A stretch of DNA of 64,000 nucleotides from Dasypus novemcinctus (GCF_030445035.2 NC_080680.1:116028228-116092227); one strand, 5' to 3'; shown: positions 23,331 through 36,469, numbered from the stretch's first letter. Made by a program: numbers and translations. Notes: generated from the letters alone by a model not told the origin.

Positions 23331-25112
23331 ACTCAATGAACACAGGTACTCTGAGACTCAAGGATTCAGTGATCAAAATAAAGGTGAGTAGCAGGTAATA
23401 TATTAAGAATAAAGTGTCATTTTCACCAGGGTAACACAGATCAGTGCCATAGCTCTCTCTCCGTTAGATACAGTCAATTCTAATTTCTAAGTCTTGACCA
23501 TTTACATGCGTAGCATCCTTAAATTTGCTCTTCCCACAGGGTGAAAAGCCAGAGGTATTGTTGTTTTAAGTTATATTTAATTTAAATTGTGTTAACAACT
23601 TTTTCTAATTGCTGCTGTGGGACTTCATCCCGAAAGCACTGGAAAGTTTCTAAATCCTATCCAATCCACATCATGAACTTTAAATTGCTTTTGGGATTAG
23701 AAGCAACCTCAGAGCAGCAAAGACTTTAAGTTGCTTTGCTACTCCATTGGCTGATCTTTCCCTTCCAGGAAAAAGAAAGGGAAGAGCCCCAACTCCCATC
23801 TTCACTGGGAGCTGTTTCTATTTTGCCACTAATAAACTGTTTTTACAATACCTGTAATAGCAATAGTAGCAGTTTGATTAAAAGAAAACCAAGGTGGGGA
23901 TAGTTTTTAGTTATCTCACTGAAATAAAGACGGGATTTATAAGTCTACCAATGAAAGTCGGATTTCTGTTTCTGGCATGTTAATATAAAAATGCTCTATA
24001 TTCTAGTAAATTGGAGATATAAACAATTACAGCAAATTCTAATGCTTAAAAAAACTTTCATGGCTTATGCTTCATTCACAAACATATCTGAATGTATAGT
24101 GGGAGGAAGAACAGCAGAGCAGCTGTTAGGGCAGAAGAGAGTGATTTCTTTGTAGGGAGAAGGTAATTGTAATTCTCATTCCTGGTAGTAAAGGAAGAAA
24201 ATGCTGTTACTGAAACTCCTATTTATGCATTTGTTTATGATTTGCCTGTAGATGGAGAACTGCACTGGAATGTTTCTGAGTACCACTTTTTATTACATTA
24301 TATGTATCAGGCAGAATATAGGGTCACCAAGCGTCACTTTCTAATTTGAACTTAAAAAGAGACAAAGAGGAGTAATTTACTTGAAAAATGTTTTCTTTTT
24401 TCTCTTATGAATATTATTATTAATCATATTAATTACTGCATTTGATATTCTTATGGTATTGCAGGTACATGTTTTCCCCCAAGTTAGAATAACCCAAATT
24501 CTGTATTTTTCCCTAAAAATGGATCTTTATTGTTTGTTCTTGAACCACTCAAGTCTTAAGGAACAGAGGGTAAATTTCCATTGAGGCAGGAGTTACCTCT
24601 GCCACTTTGGGGACCTATTCCACTTTGTTCATTGAAGAACAATGGGCTTTTGTTAAGGTTGTCATTATTCATGGAGACAGAATTAAGTTACAGGGTATAT
24701 GGTGCTTAAAATTGTAACACCTCTGTTGATCAATAATATTTCATACATTTTAGATTTGTTCTGGATTGTTTGGTAGGTAAGAATATATGGTGACAATGCA
24801 TTCACAGTAATTTCAAATTCACAGTGCAATGAAATATATAATTGTAACCCAGTTGCGTCTGTTCTGAATCTATTGTCTAGCAATGACATATACTCTAAAG
24901 CTAAAGCCTCTTTCCAAAGGTTTGAAAGTCTAACTGATCTTTACTTAGACGATCGTCACATATTTGTGTGCTCTCTGGGTATCCACTTATGGTCCACATT
25001 ACCCATAAGGGCAGCCACTTTGGATGCCAACATCTCTATTAGACACACCTCTAATGGATCTGCATATATCCCAGCCTCTACAGAACTCCTATTGGTGAAA
25101 GAAAACTTTAAC
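23331..25112 (+). other. Upstream region of olfactory receptor gene 1
   Basis: Aligns with 51430-53152. Identity is about 85% up to about 24600, then rises sharply from about 24660 toward the gene. An open frame reaches upstream to an ATG at 24873, but the matching region of copy 2 is closed by a stop, so the extension is not conserved. 'CCTCTACAG' at about 25074-25082 could be a splice acceptor for a 5' untranslated exon. Copy 2 has 'CCTCTACAA' there. Confidence 0.5.
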
Positions 25113-26072
25113 ATGGAAAAGATCAATCAATCTGTGACAGAGTTTGTCCTGCTGGGGCTGTCTGGCTACCCAGAGCTTGAGGCCATTTACTTTGTGCTGG
25201 TCCTCTGCATGTACCTCGTGATCCTTCTGGGAAATGGAGTCATCATCATTGTAAGTGTCTACGACTCCCACCTGCACACCCCCATGTACTTTTTCCTCAG
25301 TAGCTTATCATTCTTGGACATTTGCTACACCAGTTCATCTATCCCCCTATTTCTGAGCAGCTTCTTAACTTCAAAGAAAACCATTTCCTTCTCTGGGTGT
25401 GGAGTGCAAATGTTTCTCTCCTTTGCTATGGGGGCCACAGAGTGTGTGCTTCTAAGCATGATGGCGTTTGACCGCTATGTGGCCATCTGTAACCCTCTGA
25501 GGTACCCCATCATCATGAGCAAGGCTTCTTATGTGCCCATGGCTGCGGGGTCCTGGATTGCTGGGAGCATTGATTCTGTGGTTCAGACCTCCCTTGCAAT
25601 GCGACTTCCTTTTTGTGGGGATAATGTCATTAACCATTTCACCTGTGAAATCTTGGCAGTCTTAAAACTGGCCTGTGCTGACATCTCCATCAATGTTATT
25701 AGTATGATTGTTGCTACTGTGATTTTTCTTGTGATTCCTGTACTTTTCATTTTAGTTTCCTATGTTTTCATCCTTTCCACCATCCTCAAGATTCCTTCAG
25801 CAGGTGGAAGGCAGAAAGCTTTCTCCACCTGCTCAGCCCACCTGACAGTGGTGGTCATATTCTACGGGAGCATCCTCTTCATGTACGCAAAGCCCAAGGC
25901 TAAAGACTCTTCTGGTGCAGACAAGGAAGAAGTCACTGACAAAATCATCTCTCTCTTTTATGGAGTGGTGACCCCCATGCTCAATCCTCTCATCTACAGT
26001 TTGAGGAACAAAGATGTTAAAGCAGCTGTGAAGAATATGCTGTGTCAGAAATGTTTGTCTAAGGGCAACTGA
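25113..26072 (+). CDS. OR13C-like: Olfactory receptor, OR13C type, copy 1
   Basis: A single-exon, 319-residue class A odorant receptor, expected in the membrane of olfactory neuron cilia signalling through G-olf. Features in order: N-glycosylation site NQS at 5-7, TM1 with GN at 40-41, LHTPMYFFL at 54-62, C96, [10 protein letters not shown] at 117-126 at the end of TM3, cysteines C168/C178/C188 in EL2, SY at 216-217, [10 protein letters not shown] at 235-244 in TM6 and [12 protein letters not shown] at 288-299 in TM7. All family-defining residues are present and no stop or shift interrupts it. I chose the ATG at 25113: it gives the usual OR length, has A at -3 and G at +4, and is shared with copy 2. 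Wording throughout resembles human OR13C receptors (9q31 cluster). The paralogue at 53153 differs at 18 residues. The ligand is unknown. Confidence 0.95.
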   Translation: MEKINQSVTEFVLLGLSGYPELEAIYFVLVLCMYLVILLGNGVIIIVSVYDSHLHTPMYFFLSSLSFLDICYTSSSIPLFLSSFLTSKKTISFSGCGVQMFLSFAMGATECVLLSMMAFDRYVAICNPLRYPIIMSKASYVPMAAGSWIAGSIDSVVQTSLAMRLPFCGDNVINHFTCEILAVLKLACADISINVISMIVATVIFLVIPVLFILVSYVFILSTILKIPSAGGRQKAFSTCSAHLTVVVIFYGSILFMYAKPKAKDSSGADKEEVTDKIISLFYGVVTPMLNPLIYSLRNKDVKAAVKNMLCQKCLSKGN

Positions 26073-27714
26073 ATGCAATATATATGTAATATATGTAGAT
26101 ATAATGCAGTGCCTGTTCTCATTTGTGGTTTTTAGGGTTGGTGGCACCTCTAATTCGGAAACCCTTCTTTCTCCCATTATTTCTTCTCCTAAATTTGGTA
26201 GAAAAATTGAGGATGTATCCTTTCCCTATATGTCTGGATTAAGGAGAAGAGTGACAGCAATCATGGGTGAAAGGATTCTCCTCCAAACCATCTTCCTTCC
26301 CATGGGTACCTCAATTTAGTTTAATTGTGGAATGTAGAGATCTAGAATCTATGAAAAAGAAACATTTTAACTCACTTGTCCCCTCATCCCCTATGACTTC
26401 AATTTTTCTTCTGGTCTCACTGTGTTCTTAGGAAGGTCAAGTAGAAAGTTTCTTTTTAGGGGTCAGAAGGCTACAAGTCATGAACTCAATCTCAGATGAC
26501 TCAAACTGAGGTTGTCTTTGATCATATAAAAAAAAGTGGGGGAACATTTTAGGTTGTTAGGTTCCTGGCCTCTGAATATGCCATGATGGGGCAAGTAATA
26601 GAAAAATGAAGTTGATTTCCTTTCCTTGTATTCTAGCAAGCACATTTATGCAGAGGTGTCTGATGAAGTTTTGTACATACATTCCAGCTGATAGGGAAAT
26701 TTGGTCTATCTTTGGCTTTAGAGGATGAGCAATGGTGTCTCTGAGTGAAAATTATTGCAACTATTGTGTGAGTTTTAAAAAAAATTCATATTTAGTTCTC
26801 ACCACTAGGAGAATGCTCCTGGCATTTAATGGTGTGGGAGTAAAGATTCTACTAAACAGTTTATGTTGCACAGGGCAGCTCCCCAGAGCAAAAATTTTCT
26901 GGATTGAATGTAGTATGGACGTTGAGAAACTCTCATGTAAATAATCACATTGGCAGCAAATAGATAATGTCAATTCTGTCTTTCCAGTTTCTGTCTCTTT
27001 TACGTTTGTTGGTGGGTTGGTTGGTTGGTTGGTTAGTTGGTTTTTACTGCCTTAGTGTTCTGTTTTGGGCTCCCAACACAATATTGAATAGAAAGGGCTT
27101 CTCGAGCTTTATGTCCTCAAGCATCTTCCCAGAGCGTGAAAAATTACTGAGAACCTCAAATAGCTTTTCTGAATGTTGGCCTTTTCTATTGATGGTCACT
27201 GTAATAGAAATTAAAACTGAGAATTATGTATTTATCAATGCATTAAAAATAACAATCCCTGTTATATGTGAGCATAAATACTGTATTTTATAATAAAAAA
27301 CTATATATTATTCAACAAAAATAGTGAGATTTTCAATTTTTAAAATATCTGGTTTAATAGAAAACAGAGAACTTGTCTGATGTTACATTTCATCTGTTGA
27401 AATACTTTGACTTTTGTTGATGTATATGAAGAAAATCAAACCTCATACAGGTATGTATTGGAGAAAGGAGAAGTATTGCAATATAATTTATAGATTATTG
27501 TTATTCTCTTTTGATAATATACTGAAACTTGCCAAGAGGTTTTTTCTTAAAACTTAGTTGCAACGTGGAATCTGAAATCATGTTTCTTAACTTGTTTGGC
27601 TTCTTATGTTAAAATTCATTGAGTTAATATGGAATTTTAATGGATCTTTTACCCATATATAAATTTGTAACATCATGCATTGTTCATTTGGAAAAATACT
27701 GATTTATTGAGTGT
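26073..27714. other. Downstream of receptor gene 1, no gene seen
   Basis: Up to about 26790 this aligns loosely with 54113-54800, far less well than the coding region. A (GGTT)n tract lies at 27009-27043. The rest is AT-rich with no recognised element; short open frames show no domain. Confidence 0.5.
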
Positions 27715-27915
27715 ATTGGTTCCATAGGGCTGCTGCAGCAAATTACCATACACTGGCTGGCTTATAGCAACATAACTTTATTCTCTCACACTTCTGGAGG
27801 CTCTAGGTCTGATATCAAGGTGCTGGCAGGACCAATCCTTTGAAGGCTCTAGGAGACCATCCTTCATGGTCTCTGCCGAGCTTCTGTGTGGTTGTGGCAG
27901 CGTAACTCCTGATCC
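27715..27915 (-). mobile_element. MaLR-type LTR fragment (MLT1-like), minus strand
   Basis: 'CATAGGGCTGCTGCAGCAAATTACC', 'CTTCTGGAGGCTCTAGGTCTGA' and 'AAGGTGCTGGCAGGACC' follow the familiar antisense MLT1 pattern. Recognised from memory; the subfamily is not determined. Confidence 0.55.
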
Positions 27916-30106
27916 AGAGCTTGACACGCAAACTGATAGTTTCTTCAGGAGTCACGTTTATTCCATTGTTTTATAACCAATGTGTTCATTTTGTCTATGT
28001 TGTCAAATTTACTGGCATAAAACCGGCTTAAATTTACTCATAACATTTACTTACAATTTTAATGTTTGTAGGAAATACTGTGGTTCCCACTCATTCATTC
28101 TTGTAATGCTAATTTTTTCTCACTTTTCTCTTGTCTCTTTTCTCTTGGTAAGTCTTGCTGGGGACTTATCAAGTTTAATAATCTTTTCAAAAATCTCAAG
28201 TCTGACTTGTAAAAGGTTTGGCTGTCTTTTCATCTTTCACTGGCTTGTCTTTTTATATACAGTCTTTTACTACTTACTTCATATAATTTGTTCATTTTAT
28301 TTGAACTTCTAAAGTGTAAACATAAATCATTGTTATCACAATTATTTCCTAGTAAAGCTTAAAGAGCTAAAGTTTTCCTTCCCAGCAATGCTTTAGCTGC
28401 ATCCCACCAATTTTAAAACATGGATTTTTCATTATAATTTGGTTCAAAATATTTTCCTGTTTCTCTTTTCATTTCTTCTTTGTCATTTGTGTGTATCCTA
28501 TAACTATCATTCAGGTGAAGTTGGTTGATACATATGTCATTATTTTGTATATCATGGTTGATTTCTGTTTATATTTACATAAATTCCTGAGGAAGTCATG
28601 TTAAAATATTCAAGTATGATTGTGGTTTTGTCTACTTCTTCACATTTTTTATAGCTATGTTCCCTGATAAATTTAACTTTTATTATTATGAAATGCCCCA
28701 CTTTATATCTGACAAAACATTTTCTTTCCTTAAAGGTCATTTTGTCTGCTGCATCCATTCTGCTTATGGTTTGTATGAAACATTTTCTATCCCTTTACTT
28801 TCATATCATGCGTATTTTTGTGTCTTGTTCTTGTAGTATTATAAGATTGTCCTGCTTTTATATACATTCTGACAAACCATAGTTTTAAAAAGAAGTGTTT
28901 CAGTGTATTTTATGCAATGCAATTATTGATATAATTATGCTTAAATCTATATTTTGCTATTTCTTTTACATTTTCCCTTCTGTTCATTCCTGTTACTGTT
29001 TTCCTGCCTGTATCTTTTATTTGCAGAATAGTTTCTGTTTTTAAATTTATGTTTATTTCCTCTATTACTATTATAGCTCTGTATTTTATTACTACCTATT
29101 TGTGGCTGCTCTTAGGTTAACAAAATGCATCATTAACCTTTCAAAGTCTATGTTAGAGTTGCTAATAAAATTGATATTAAATCATTTCCCACAGTTCAAA
29201 TGTAAAATCCTTGCAACAGTATGCTTCTATTTATCCCCATTGTTATTACTTTATTTATTCTGCTTTTAACTTCTGCTTATGATGTGAACCACATTTTATA
29301 ATTTTATTATTTTTATTTGGTAGTTGAAGCAATCAGGTGTATATTAAGGGGATTAAGAGAAAAATATAGAGCAACATCTTTGATATTTGCCCACGTATTT
29401 GCTATTTTCATATCTTTGTGTATAACTAGTTTCTCTTTGAATCATTTCTCTCCATCTTGAAGAACAACCTGTGGCATTATTTTAAATACAAGTCTACTGG
29501 TGCTGAATTCCCTCAACTCCCGACTGTCTTAAAGTGACTTCTTTTCATTTCTGCTTTATTAAAGAATATTTTTGCTTAGTAAAACTATTTGGGATAACAG
29601 TTTTATTTATTTTAATTACTATCATTTTAACTTTTGGTCCTTTCTAGATATCATTGTCTTGTCTCTGTCTTCCACTGGTTTTGATGAGAACTCAGCCATG
29701 GTCCGTATCTCCCCATGTGTAATGAGTCTGCATTTGCTGGCTATTTTTAACTAAGTGACGGTGGTTTCATGTTTATATCTTGCTTATGTCTTTAGGTCAA
29801 TGTTTTGCATCTTATTTGGGAAATATTTGAACATGATCTCTTTTAAGAACTTTTCCTGTGACCTTATATTTCTTTTCTCCTTCTGTGATTCCAGTTACAT
29901 GGACTTTAGAATGTTTGATATTATTCCACAAATTATTGGCATCCTGTTCATTTTTTAAGTAAAATAATCTGTTAATTTTTCTTCCTTAATTTTCTGATTT
30001 AATTTTTTTATTCCTACATCCCACTTAATCTTTTTTCTGACTTTTGCAGTGTATTTTTAAGCCCAAGCATTCAGTTTTATTTCAATTATACTTTTTCACA
30101 TGTTGT
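27916..30106 (-). mobile_element. Probable degraded L1 sequence, minus strand
   Basis: AT-rich, T-biased DNA with antisense-L1 phrasing, for example 'GCTGCATCCCACCAATTTTAAAACATGG' near 28393. Matches are patchy and no open frame encodes a known domain. I see no gene. Confidence 0.4.
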
Positions 30107-30562
30107 GATGGTTAGGCTAATGTGTCAACTCGGCCAGGTAATTGTGCCCAGTTGTTTGGTCAAGCAAGCACTGTAATATCAGGGCATTTATGGACTTTAA
30201 TCACCACTGACTTTACTGAAGTGGTTAATCATAGATAGCCGATTACTATTACATCAATCAGGGAGATTGCCATCAACAATGAGAGATGCTTTATCCAATC
30301 AGTTGAATGTCTTAAAAGGGGAAGTGATTCCAGCATTGAGGGAGACTTTCCCAGCTTGTCTTTGGACAGGCAACATCTCCCAGAACTCATCAAGAAAAGA
30401 AACTTCATTGGACTTTCATTGGATCCTCTGGTTGCAGCCTGCCTGCAGAACCTGGACTTGTACATCTCCATGGTCACGTGAGAGACTCTGATAAAATCTC
30501 TTATTATTGACAGATATCTCTTGTTGATTCTGTTTCCCTAGAGAACCCTGACTAATACACAT
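30107..30562 (+). mobile_element. ERVL-type solo LTR (MLT2-like), plus strand
   Basis: Starts 'TGTGATGGTTAGGCTAATGTG' and ends 'AGAACCCTGACTAATACACA', the ERVL LTR pattern. Related minus-strand copies lie at 22914, 39828 and 60549. No internal retroviral sequence flanks it, so it is a solo LTR. Confidence 0.75.
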
Positions 30563-30609
30563 GTTTACAATTTTTTATTAATATTACTTATTTTAATTTA
30601 TAGTGTCTT

Positions 30610-31190
30610 CTGAATCTCCCTAAGGATCCCCAATTTAGACCTAGTGGTAATTTAATGACAGACCCAAATTCTTTGAAACTACACCCATTGAAATTGGCTT
30701 CCATTTCCTCTTTCCTTGAATTGGGGCTTGTTTATAACTGTTTTAAACAATAACTTACGGCAGAAGTAAAACTAGCCTTTAAGAGAACAGACAACTTCTA
30801 AATTATTTTCATGGAGGCCTAAATTGCCATTTAAGATGTTCAACTGCTATGCTAAAGGGACCACATGGAGAGTTCCTGAGACAGCGTGAAGTAGGAAAGA
30901 CCATCAGCTGAACCCAACATTTAAAATAGCCCCACCTAGGCACCAGCCTTGTGTGTACAATCACTTGTGACCTCTAGAGTGGGCAAGTCGTAATCTGATC
31001 ACAACTGAGTGACTCCACTTGATATCAGGTGGGATAGAAGCATTGACTAGCCTTGATCCACTCACATTACTGACCTAAAATGAGGCTGTAATAAAAATCA
31101 CTGTTCTTTTAAGCCCTTTGGAGTAACTTGCTGTATATATAAAAAACGAGAGCAAAATTTAATACTGGACTGGGCTGATGCTCTAACAAA
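30610..31190 (+). mobile_element. Possible MaLR-type LTR
   Basis: The end 'GTAATAAAAATCACTGTTCTTTTAAGCC...' with 'GGAGTAACTTGCTGTAT' resembles the 3' end of MLT1-type LTRs. The 5' half is poorly matched. Confidence 0.35.
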
Positions 31191-33929
31191 AACAGGCTCC
31201 TGACCTGGGCCTTGGAATCAGGGTTTAGGATGAGGGTGGACGAGCACTAAGGACCCAGTTAGTAATAATCATTAGAGAAGAAAAATAACTGAAGAAGGTC
31301 ACCTGCGGCATGTACTGGCAGGGCAATTAATGAAATTTTGCCCATGGTAACATGGAAATTAGGAATGGTATCCACTGATGTCAGATGTAGCTCAGAAGAT
31401 TTCCTGCCAATATATTGAACTTTCTAACTGACTTTTCCTATTGCCTATAATAGAACAGGAACAGTGAACTAAAGGAGAAATGCCCTTTTTTTTTTCAATT
31501 AGAATTACCATATTATAAAGGAGTCAGGATTTTACAAAACAGAAATTTTAAATTCTTCTCACCCCCTGTCTATCCTGGGAAAATGCATTAGTCAAAGAAA
31601 TGGCATCAGACACCTCCAGTAAAATAGGTCCTGAGGGTTAAAATGCCAAGCATGTGGTTATATACTTTGTTGAAATCGCAGAAAGAATTAAGAGTATGTT
31701 TACAAAGATTTATTAAATCTTAAGGCTGTGATTCCACAATCTTTTAAATAGATAAAAACTCATTTAAGAATTTTTAAGACTTTGTCCACATCATCTTGAC
31801 TTTTAGCCCAACTCAGGGAAGAGGATGTCTCGGAATAAAATTTGGGTGTTTCTTTTATCTAATGGCATAATTTGAAACACCGTACAATTCGAAACACAAA
31901 GTACACAATGTTTTTAAAAGTATTTTGCCAGTGTTTAATAAAAGCAACAAGGGTCATTCCAATTAAAAGGAGATTTTTGGTACCCAGAAAGCAATGGGCA
32001 GGAAGAAGCCTCAAAGGATGACTCAGTTACAAACAGGTGCCTCTTCTTATGGAAACTGAAGACTGATTCAGATGACAGAAGTTCTGCTCAAGGAAAACTT
32101 CTAGGAATGCTCATTATTACTGAATATATGTTAATTTCTTTGACTTTTTGTTTTTTTATTTGATTATTATTGACCCTCCTGGACTACATTTAAAATAACT
32201 AAATGTAAATAATGTGTTTTATACCTTTTTCCATATGTTACATGTAATTGTTATGAATTGCATGTTTGCTTTTGTTTAAAATTTCTCAATTTTCTGAAAA
32301 CTAAAAGTTTGTGTAAACAATGAAACAGAAAAAAATTTTTTCTCTAACTTTTGCATCTAATTTTTTCACATGTCAATGATATATACAGGATCACACAAAG
32401 GATTGTTTTGAAGTCTGAATTTCCAGGGGTCTCTCATTTTAGAACAAAATCATCTGGGCTCTCTCTGTGATTAGAGACTGGCTTGTCAATCAAGACATTA
32501 ATTTCCAGATGACCATAGGAGAGGGTGTGAGCCTGGAGGTCCGAGGCTGTGTTGATAAGTAAACTCCAGCACTTTTCTGCCCTCGAAAGCATTTCTACTG
32601 CAGCCACACCTGTGGACTCCGTAAAATTGGTTATTGTAGGTAGTTTGTTCTCTGTTATTTTTGTCACCCCATGGCCAACAATCCTTTCCTCCTAAAGTAC
32701 AAAACAGAAAAACCATTTTTGGTGAGGCCCCAAGTTTCAAAAACAGTCTCTAGAAATCATATTCACTGCTACCACAAAATGGCAATTATGAAAATTTGGA
32801 AACTGTTCTATTCTGATGATTATTTTAAATCTAACACCTATCATCTCTTTCCCTTTATCATCAAATATTTCCTTTAGGTGATTGCCCTGTGCAGCGCTTT
32901 GCCTGAGATGGGTGCATTCCCTGTGCCCAGTCTTTTTTATATAATCCTCGCAGCGACTTTATTGGGTAAACAAATAATGCTCCACTTAAAAATGAGGAAA
33001 GGAGACTCGTAAATGTTAAGTGACTGACATAAATTCCTATAGCCGATTCCAAAGGTCATTTATTTTATTTATACCACAGATACATTAAAATGATGGCTCA
33101 TGGAAGGAATATGAATAAGTTACTTGTTTCTATCTTTTGACTAATTGAATGACCATCCACAAATACACTGTATCCTAAGTGAACATGAAAACCTCACAAA
33201 GAGAGAGAAAAACTGCTAATTCTTCTTGCACACTTTAAGTTCACTTTCTTCTAGGGACAGAGAGCTCCTCGGCTTCAAATTCTTTAATAACAAAACCCAG
33301 TTTTCTGTTTGTTTGTGTGTGTGTGTGCAGGCACACCTTGTTGGTAGGTTTTTGATGGACATTTTTCTATGGGGCAGGTTCATTGAAGTGTAACATTTTA
33401 TAAATACACAGAAAAAACAACAACAAAATTTTTGAGAGTAAATTTTTAGGTTCTTATGCTATCAGTTCCTCGTAGTTCAATAAAAATATCGGCCAGTACT
33501 AAATAAAATCAATGCCAACTTTTCTGACCAGAAATCAGAAAAGAAGCAAGACATGGAGAGTCCTTCTCTTTGGCAAAGGGGAGGTTATGCTCAGTTGCAT
33601 TTTCCCATCAGCTCCTTTGCAGCAGAGCTGGTCAGTTTCAATTTTATTAGTGCCATTAATAACTTTGTTAAGTCAGGGTGTGCTCAGCTACAGGCTAGTC
33701 TCCTGGTGGCTGGATGCCTATATTTTTAGAAGGCTCTGAATGTTCCCTCAATTATTGAGAAGTTGGTTGGCTTGCATAACTCCAGCACACTTGCATAAAG
33801 GGTCAACAGCCTGCTCCTCTTCTTGTAGAATACAAAGTCGTGATAGCAGGTTTGACATCATAAACCTTTGAGAATCATGTTGTTGTGTTTACGAACAAGT
33901 GGCCATCACCAAACCTATACTGAGAGCAG
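31191..33929. other. No gene or recognised element seen
   Basis: Mixed AT-rich DNA. A (TG)n stretch lies near 33315-33330. Several open frames under 90 codons overlap on both strands around 32434-32740 with no recognisable domain. Confidence 0.5.
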
Positions 33930-34012
33930 GTGAAATTCAGGGGATTGAGCTCCTATTCCCATGTATGAGGTCCAGGTTCAATCCCTGGTACCCCATTAAA
34001 GAAAATTATATT
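33930..34012 (+). mobile_element. SINE fragment, tRNA-like, plus strand
   Basis: Contains 'GGTCCAGGTTCAATCCCTGG', an RNA polymerase III B-box-like phrase, then 'TACCCCATTAAAGAAAA'. It resembles the short SINE at 4091-4180. Confidence 0.5.
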
Positions 34013-35930
34013 GACATTTCCTTTCCATGTATGGTTGATTTAGAGCATGGGCCCAGTGATCTAACTTATGTTATTCCAACCCTTAGTCATTTGAAATATA
34101 CCATATATTTTGGAGATGCAAAAATCCTTCCCCCTGTGTCTTTTCTGAATTTCTGATAGATGGTACATTTCAGCAAGATAAAATGTTTTCTTTTCGTTTT
34201 ATTTTTTTATAGTACTAAACTTTCATGAACTTTCTTATTGAACAATTGGTAACAGGAACAATGCATCTCTTCATTCTGCCACTCTTCTCTGTTCTACTTC
34301 TAGTGATTTCTTTCTGAACTTACATTCGATGCAGTCGTCTACTCCTACTGGAGCCTAAGGACTCCATGCATTCAGTCTCTGTCTTCACACATACATTACC
34401 AACGACGCGGTGCTGAGTGAATTTCCTGGAAATCAAGGTTCATCAGGTCAAGTCCCTTCTTAAATTCTTTCAGTGAGTCCTCATTGTCCTCACAATACAT
34501 TTCATACTCACTCAAATATAGGCATTTTGTAAAGTGATTCATCTCCATATTTCCTTTTCTTTCCCCATGTCATTCCCCAAAACAAAAACAAACCAAGAAA
34601 AAAACAAAGCATTGCCTCCCCCTCTAACAAATTGGCTCCTATTTGAAAAATAATGTGGACTCAAACACCATGATACTGAAATGAAAAACTATGACAATCA
34701 TACTGTTTTCCCTAAAAAAGGCATATGCCAAAATTTTCAGTTTTTTAGATCTCTAATACTCCTTTGCTTTTCCACATGAAGTTGTCCTAATGTGTCTTCC
34801 CTTGATTTTCTCTCAAGATGCTAATATCAGGTTTTCCTTAAGATTCAAACCCAGTGCCACATTCTCTTCAATGTAGCCTGCACTCCCTCTTCTTACTCTC
34901 TTCAAACCCACTACAGATCTACCTCCTTGTTTTTATCAAACAACCGCACTTATTACTTACATTTTATCCATCATGAGAGATCAGCCTCATCTGTGAGAAT
35001 ACCTGCTGTAAACTAGTCATCACTTCCTTCATCCAAGTCAGAGTGCCTGGTTTGCTTCATAATAATTGAGGTTATTATGCATCACACACCTTCAGCTCAA
35101 TTTTGTTCCACCTTATTTAGAGTATGGGTCCTTCCCTCATTCCCCAGTCATTCCTCAGAGTGAATGGCTCCCCTCTACTTCCTGATGCATAACCTTTATG
35201 CATGCTCAAATCACTCCCATCATACAAATCCTCTCCCTAACCTGCAAATCTCTGTTGCAACCTTGCCATTATTCCCCCATATCTCATCTACATTTCTTGC
35301 AGAATATTTTTCAAAATGTTCACCATCATTTTCTTATCTCCTCTTAATGATTCTACCACGTCTACCTGCTTTCAAACTCATCACTCAAATCTACCCTGCA
35401 GAAAACATAAATCCATTCACCAGACTAATTTTCTAACCTGTAAACCTGGTCATATTATTTGAGTACTTTATATTCTATGGTGAAAATAGATGAAATTCAG
35501 CCCACTCAAGGATGTAAAATATTTTCATGATATGGTTTTTCAAGTATATCATCATGTTTCTGTGACATTTCTGCCATGGCTTTTTTGGTTGGTTGTTTAT
35601 AACACTTCTTAATTCTGATAGAACTCCTCCTCATTCCATAATATACTCTGGCTCCTCGACTTGTTCCAATTGAAATACCTATCTCAAAATTACTTTCCAT
35701 GGTGAGTTTCTTCTCAGTGTTTAGGAAGTCTCTTCTTCAGGGGAATACTCCCCTCATTTATGTGGTACTAGGTAGTCTCCATTCATAACTCTGTTGTGTT
35801 CCTTGACACAGTGATAATGCCACGGGCCTTATATTCTATCCTTTTTATTACGTTGTCCAGAATACTTTTTAGTAATCTCCTTCTTGAGGGTACTTCAAAT
35901 TAAGCCTGCATCTGATTCATCGCCAGCGGG
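34013..35930. other. No gene seen; possible L2 fragment at 34830-35000
   Basis: The stretch 'TTCAAACCCAGTGCCACATTCTC' through 'CGCACTTATTACTTAC' follows the wording of L2 3' ends (about 34845-34960), a weak call. Otherwise nothing recognised; 35164-35436 is open but has no domain. Confidence 0.35.
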
Positions 35931-36155
35931 AGTTGGCAAAAATTTTCTGTAAAGGGGCAGGCAGTAAATATTCTAGAATTTGAGACCCCAGAGTCCCTTT
36001 TACAGCACAAACTGCCAAGTTAGCATGAAAATAACCACAGACAATACATAAATGAATAAGTGTGGCTATGCTCCAGTAAAACTTTATATATGGACACTAA
36101 AATTTGAATTTCTTACAATTTTGTCCTGCCATGAAATATTATGCTCTTTTTAATT
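35930..36155 (+). mobile_element. hAT-type non-autonomous DNA transposon remnant
   Basis: 'AAATTTTCTGTAAAGGGGCAGGCAGTAAATATT' and 'CAATACATAAATGAATAAGTGTGGCTATG' match a common mammalian MER element of the hAT-Charlie group. I cannot fix the exact subfamily from memory. Confidence 0.55.
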
Positions 36156-36469
36156 TTTTAACCCTTTCATGCTTGAATATCAATTTTAACTCTCATGTCA
36201 TACAAAAAATGTACTAAACAATATTTGGAGTGCTTACCTCTCTTCTATGTAATTCCTTCATTTCACACAAATCCTAGCTGCTTATAGTAACTTACAAATA
36301 TCTGTTCAATGAATGAAGGAATGAAATGTGTCTATCAAAGTTAAAAAAGTATTTTTGTTTGAGTCATAAATGAATTATCTTTAGAATCTCAGGCTTATGC
36401 TTTTATTACTCTCAGAGTTATAAATGATTTTGTATGATAACCCTTATCCTCAAAAGTATTGGAGTAAAT

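Larger units (their letters stand above)
12797..26790 (+). repeat. Duplicated olfactory-receptor segment, copy 1
   Basis: This block aligns in order with 47484-54800. Landmarks include 12797/47484, 13200/48650, 13440/48880 ('GGGGTGTTGACCTCAGATA'), 21755/49707, 22000/50140, 24000/52050 and the receptor genes 25113/53153. Copy 1 contains the provirus at 13526-21606 and an ERVL-type LTR at 22914-23330, both missing from copy 2. Flank identity looks like roughly 85% by eye. A further matching stretch (46010-46930 with 54830-55420) suggests copy 1 once continued directly there and is now split by about 19 kb. Confidence 0.8.

Noticed and set aside
24873-25112. 80-codon upstream extension of olfactory receptor 1
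   Set aside because: It is not like any receptor N-terminus, and the matching stretch in copy 2 contains stops. The shared ATG at 25113 gives the normal length.
32434-32740. Possible small gene on the minus strand
   Set aside because: Two overlapping frames are open but neither shows a domain, a start context or support from a paralogue.
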